Assembly (NCBI GenBank): GCA_947296775.1
Contig: CAMYRF010000041.1
Coordinates: 1-7,424 of the forward strand
Reading direction: 5' to 3'
DNA from: an uncultured Mycoplasmatota bacterium
Lineage (GTDB): Bacteria > Bacillota_I > Bacilli_A > RF39 > UBA660
Length of the DNA stretch: 7,424 nucleotides
Numbering within the stretch: position 1 is the first letter of the stretch; every line of letters begins with the position of its first letter. The translations under genes were made by a program, and so were the position numbers. This document shows positions 6,801-7,424 of this stretch, in pieces. The notes under the pieces were generated by a model, which worked only from the letters and a program-made list of their open reading frames with translations, did no database searches and was not told where the DNA came from.

Positions 6801-7424
6801 AACCTTTTTTATCTCTTGAAAAAATAAATTTAGCATTATCATTTTTATTATCTAATTTAAAACGCACTTCATTTTTATCGACATTTTCAATTGATAAATA
6901 CAAATCATCATTTATGGTTTTTATATAGTATGATTTGTTAGGGTTAATATCTCGTAAAGACACTGCCCTTTTTTCAGAAGTTTTTGTATTTATAACATTT
7001 CCAAAATCATCATATGAATTTTTAATTTCAACACCATCTGGCATAAAAGTTCTAATCAATCTATTTTTGTGATTATAATCATATTCATATAAAGTTGTTC
7101 TTCCTCTAGAATTAGTCGAAGAAGATAATTGATTATTTCTTTCATATTCAAAATCGTTATTTTGTTTTGCAGCATCGGCAGAACTAACAACATTCCCTTG
7201 TCCATCATAAGTATATGTATTTGGATTTTCATCCTTATAAAGCCCAATATTATCAAACAATATATAACCCTTCTGATAAATGCTAGCAAATGATAACTTA
7301 ACTTTTGTATAACTTCCTTTAGCTATTATATATTTATTAATAAATTGCCATTCATGATTATCTGGGCTAATCTGAATATTCTCCTGTTGGAAAATTTTAC
7401 CATTGAGATCATAAAGTTCAAACA
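3817..7424 (-). CDS. RHS/YD-repeat polymorphic toxin with lectin modules and nuclease tip (N-terminus outside window)
   Basis: This is a WapA/Rhs-type surface or secreted toxin. The YD repeats form a shell around a C-terminal toxic domain used against neighbouring cells. From the right edge 1201 residues are visible: a jelly-roll-like end (1-68), YD repeats (69-151), two ricin-type trefoils (about 155-300 and 310-460), a long YD-repeat block (493-979), the RHS core (980-1045, NPFRYRSYYYDSETGMYYLN, SRYYYPDMGRFLNADR) and a tip (1046-1201). The tip carries a PD-(D/E)XK signature: IRIPD (Asp1134), EVK (Glu1143, Lys1145), an upstream Glu1108 in KGRAAEQ, and QLRDY. This resembles the Tox-REase-7 nuclease family. 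The frame is open to the right edge. A TTG at 7258-7260 could be read as a start but is the Leu of GYILFDNIGLYKDE, inside a domain. The secretion signal should lie beyond the window. An immunity-like gene follows after 12 bp. Confidence 0.9.
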   Translation of the reverse strand, partial: FELYDLNGKIFQQENIQISPDNHEWQFINKYIIAKGSYTKVKLSFASIYQKGYILFDNIGLYKDENPNTYTYDGQGNVVSSADAAKQNNDFEYERNNQLSSSTNSRGRTTLYEYDYNHKNRLIRTFMPDGVEIKNSYDDFGNVINTKTSEKRAVSLRDINPNKSYYIKTINDDLYLSIENVDKNEVRFKLDNKNDNAKFIFSRDKKGFYEIFPSNTTTSKLLDSEGGYTSNGAAIQLYTKLDLDSQKFKITDNQDGSITLRSKHTNFNKCVDVKDGKFTLGNVIQSYDCNNSTAQRFVLVETTDIDFDEVQSIDAIKQNKIYYIKSLIGDLYIQPNDSNVQNETKIELNDLSERAEWILKEKTNGTFMLESNYKKGMQLDVPGGYDRESLNLQMWVQGNTENVNQVFDIYHNSDGTFMFKIKVNNYKRCVDIRDGFIKKNVVIQQYTCNNSYAQKFVLLEKENSGRKYTETKSEYSSNGDYKVKDINEREKITGYTYDEKSGNLSSVTDPKGNNINYEYDIMDKVTKIKNDNTINAFIYDKNKLKTINHNGFDYNFEYDEFGNVSSTKVGNQSLITNNYESSNGNLIKSIYGNGDVINYTYDRFDRVSSRFSDKEDIKYVYDTRGNLAKIYNDSIETSYLYDLSDRLIEYDYNDLFKVNYNYNKYNEIDKIDYLYKNINKGCEFKYDVDGKVTKVNNVKYSYDKLNRVIRKNFGSHYDVRYSYYNVDDLKTTNIIKTITNGNDKFYYTYDDNGNIESVKENGVLTNEYEYDNLNQLVKEHDKKLNKTITYVYDNGGNILNKKYYEYKTNNLLEEINYNYSNENWKDQLTSYNGKNITYDNVGNPLTYDDITFTWKNGRQLESYKTANKTVTYNYNEEGIRTDKKINDKTYKYYLDDSDIIFEETPNGTIYYQYDADGIIGFEYNNKNYYYVKNQQSDIIGLLDDQFNKIATYTYDSWGKIISITDSDGVKITDKDNVALINPFRYRSYYYDSETGMYYLNSRYYYPDMGRFLNADRLLGANEDEISYNLYVYTSNNPVSLIDVDGEAAWFIPIVANFGKQAIKQVVKTAMKNVAKNTAKGTSKNIVKNSTSTSAKQLSQNYAKGRAAEQAVSKSLKLPKNTKSFNINNNIRIPDFMGNNKLVEVKYVKKQSFTKQLRDYNDYSKIKNMKFELFTKPDTKLSKPLQEAVDRGDIVLKQIPKF
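3820..4287 (-). other. C-terminal toxin tip with PD-(D/E)XK nuclease signature (Tox-REase-7-like)
   Basis: The tip is 156 residues long. The first 55 or so are a linker rich in Lys, Ala and Asn (KQAIKQVVKTAMKNVAKNTA). The nuclease part follows: YAKGRAAEQAVSKSL as the first helix with Glu1108, RIPDF with Asp1134, LVEVKYV with Glu1143 and Lys1145, TKQLRDYNDYSK as the helix after the core, and TKLSKPLQEAV near the end. The spacing D-x8-E-V-K fits a restriction-endonuclease fold. The assignment to Tox-REase-7 is from memory of the family pattern. DNA is the expected target, though this is not shown by the sequence. Confidence 0.75.
4288..4485 (-). other. RHS-associated core domain
   Basis: Visible residues 980-1045 contain the family core: NPFRYRSYYYDSETGMYYLN, SRYYYPDMGRFLNADRL, NLYVYTSNNPVSLIDVDG. 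The core marks the boundary between the conserved shell and the variable tip. It ends in DVDG where most family members have D-P-x-G. Confidence 0.92.
4486..5946 (-). repeat. Main YD-repeat array of the RHS shell
   Basis: About 490 residues are built of some twenty degenerate YD units, such as YTYDEKSGNLSSVTDPKGN, YVYDTRGNLAKIYNDS, YLYDLSDRLIEYDY, YTYDDNGNIESVKENG and YVYDNGGNILNKKY. In RHS structures these units form a beta-helical strip that spirals into a hollow shell enclosing the toxic C-terminus. The repeats are diverged at the DNA level apart from frequent TATGAT-type codon pairs. Confidence 0.88.
6043..6495 (-). repeat. Ricin-B-like beta-trefoil lectin module, copy 2
   Basis: This encodes residues about 310-460 of the visible RHS product. 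It starts with KIYYIKSLIGDLYIQP and ends with RCVDIRDGFI, then QQYTCNNSYAQKFVLLE. In the last 33 residues 19 are identical to copy 1 without gaps (counted by eye), and both cysteines sit at the same spacing. It therefore arose by tandem duplication. The middle subdomain (MQLDVPGGYDRES, LNLQMWV, VNQVFDIY) fits the ricin repeat pattern best. Confidence 0.78.
6520..6960 (-). repeat. Ricin-B-like beta-trefoil lectin module, copy 1
   Basis: This encodes residues about 155-301 of the visible RHS product. Signs are KSYYIKTINDDLYLSI at the start, three subdomains, and degenerate Q-x-W motifs (SQKFKI, AQRFVL). The last subdomain reads KCVDVKDGKF, then SYDCNNSTAQRFVL. R-type trefoils usually bind galactose-type sugars or other glycans. 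The module lies within the YD-repeat array and is paralogous to the module that follows. Confidence 0.78.
6970..7218 (-). repeat. First YD-repeat block of the RHS protein
   Basis: About four units of the form Y-x-Y-D-x2-G-N-V follow one another: TYTYDGQGNVVSS, FEYERNNQLSSS, LYEYDYNHKNRLIRTF and NSYDDFGNVINTKTSE. The block stops abruptly where the lectin modules begin, and YD-type sequence resumes after them. Confidence 0.8.
7219..7422 (-). other. Jelly-roll (carbohydrate-binding-like) segment preceding the YD repeats
   Basis: Residues 1-68 of the visible RHS product include HEWQFINKYIIAKGSYTKVK, LSFASI and GYILFDNIGLYKDE. A W-x-F strand, alternating hydrophobic strands and a closing FDNIxLY strand are typical of the beta-sandwich modules that precede YD repeats in Gram-positive RHS proteins. 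Its beginning is outside the window. Confidence 0.6.

Noticed and set aside
7258..7260. TTG as start codon of the RHS gene
   Set aside because: The reading frame stays open to the window edge, and the 54 residues before it form a continuous beta-sandwich segment ending in GYILFDNIGLYKDE. No ribosome-binding site is needed to explain it as an internal leucine.
7056..7289. Minus-strand reading frame of 77 codons in another frame
   Set aside because: It overlaps the RHS reading frame, which shows clear YD repeats there. The product has no recognisable features.

Overview
The window is strongly AT-rich. It looks like chromosomal DNA of a low-GC Gram-positive bacterium (Bacillota, Bacilli- or Clostridia-like, possibly an uncultured host-associated lineage). 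The reasons are Bacillus-type Shine-Dalgarno sequences (GGAGG, AGGTGA), a ribonuclease HIII of the Bacillota type, the lspA-rluD gene pair, and rnhC placed head to head with cvpA. About 14 tryptophans in the visible genes are all encoded by TGG, so the ordinary bacterial code applies. No marker in the window fixes the genus.

Positions 1-2113 (left) hold housekeeping genes on the minus strand, in transcription order: cvpA (membrane protein) and trxA (thioredoxin) form one unit that ends in an intrinsic terminator. After it comes lspA (lipoprotein signal peptidase), which has its own promoter and overlaps the start of an RluD-type pseudouridine synthase that runs off the left edge. rnhC (RNase HIII) reads to the right at 2114-3079 from a promoter back to back with that of cvpA. 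Three promoters can be read here. In all three the -10 box lies 18-19 bases before the start codon, so the predicted leaders are only about 11-12 nt and begin at the Shine-Dalgarno sequence itself.

Positions 3097-7424 (right) are an accessory locus on the minus strand that converges on rnhC across a shared hairpin terminator. It encodes a very large secreted-type RHS/YD-repeat protein (1201 residues visible, N-terminus outside the window) followed 12 bp later by a 235-residue helical-repeat protein. The RHS protein reads: a jelly-roll-like segment, YD repeats, two tandem ricin-type beta-trefoil lectin modules, a long YD-repeat shell, the RHS core motif, and a variable C-terminal tip with a PD-(D/E)XK nuclease signature resembling the Tox-REase-7 family. 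This is the layout of a WapA/Rhs polymorphic toxin, and the small coupled gene is in the position of its cognate immunity protein.

The point of greatest interest is this toxin-immunity pair: a nuclease tip, a protein shell carrying its own duplicated sugar-binding modules, and an immunity candidate that I cannot assign to a named family.
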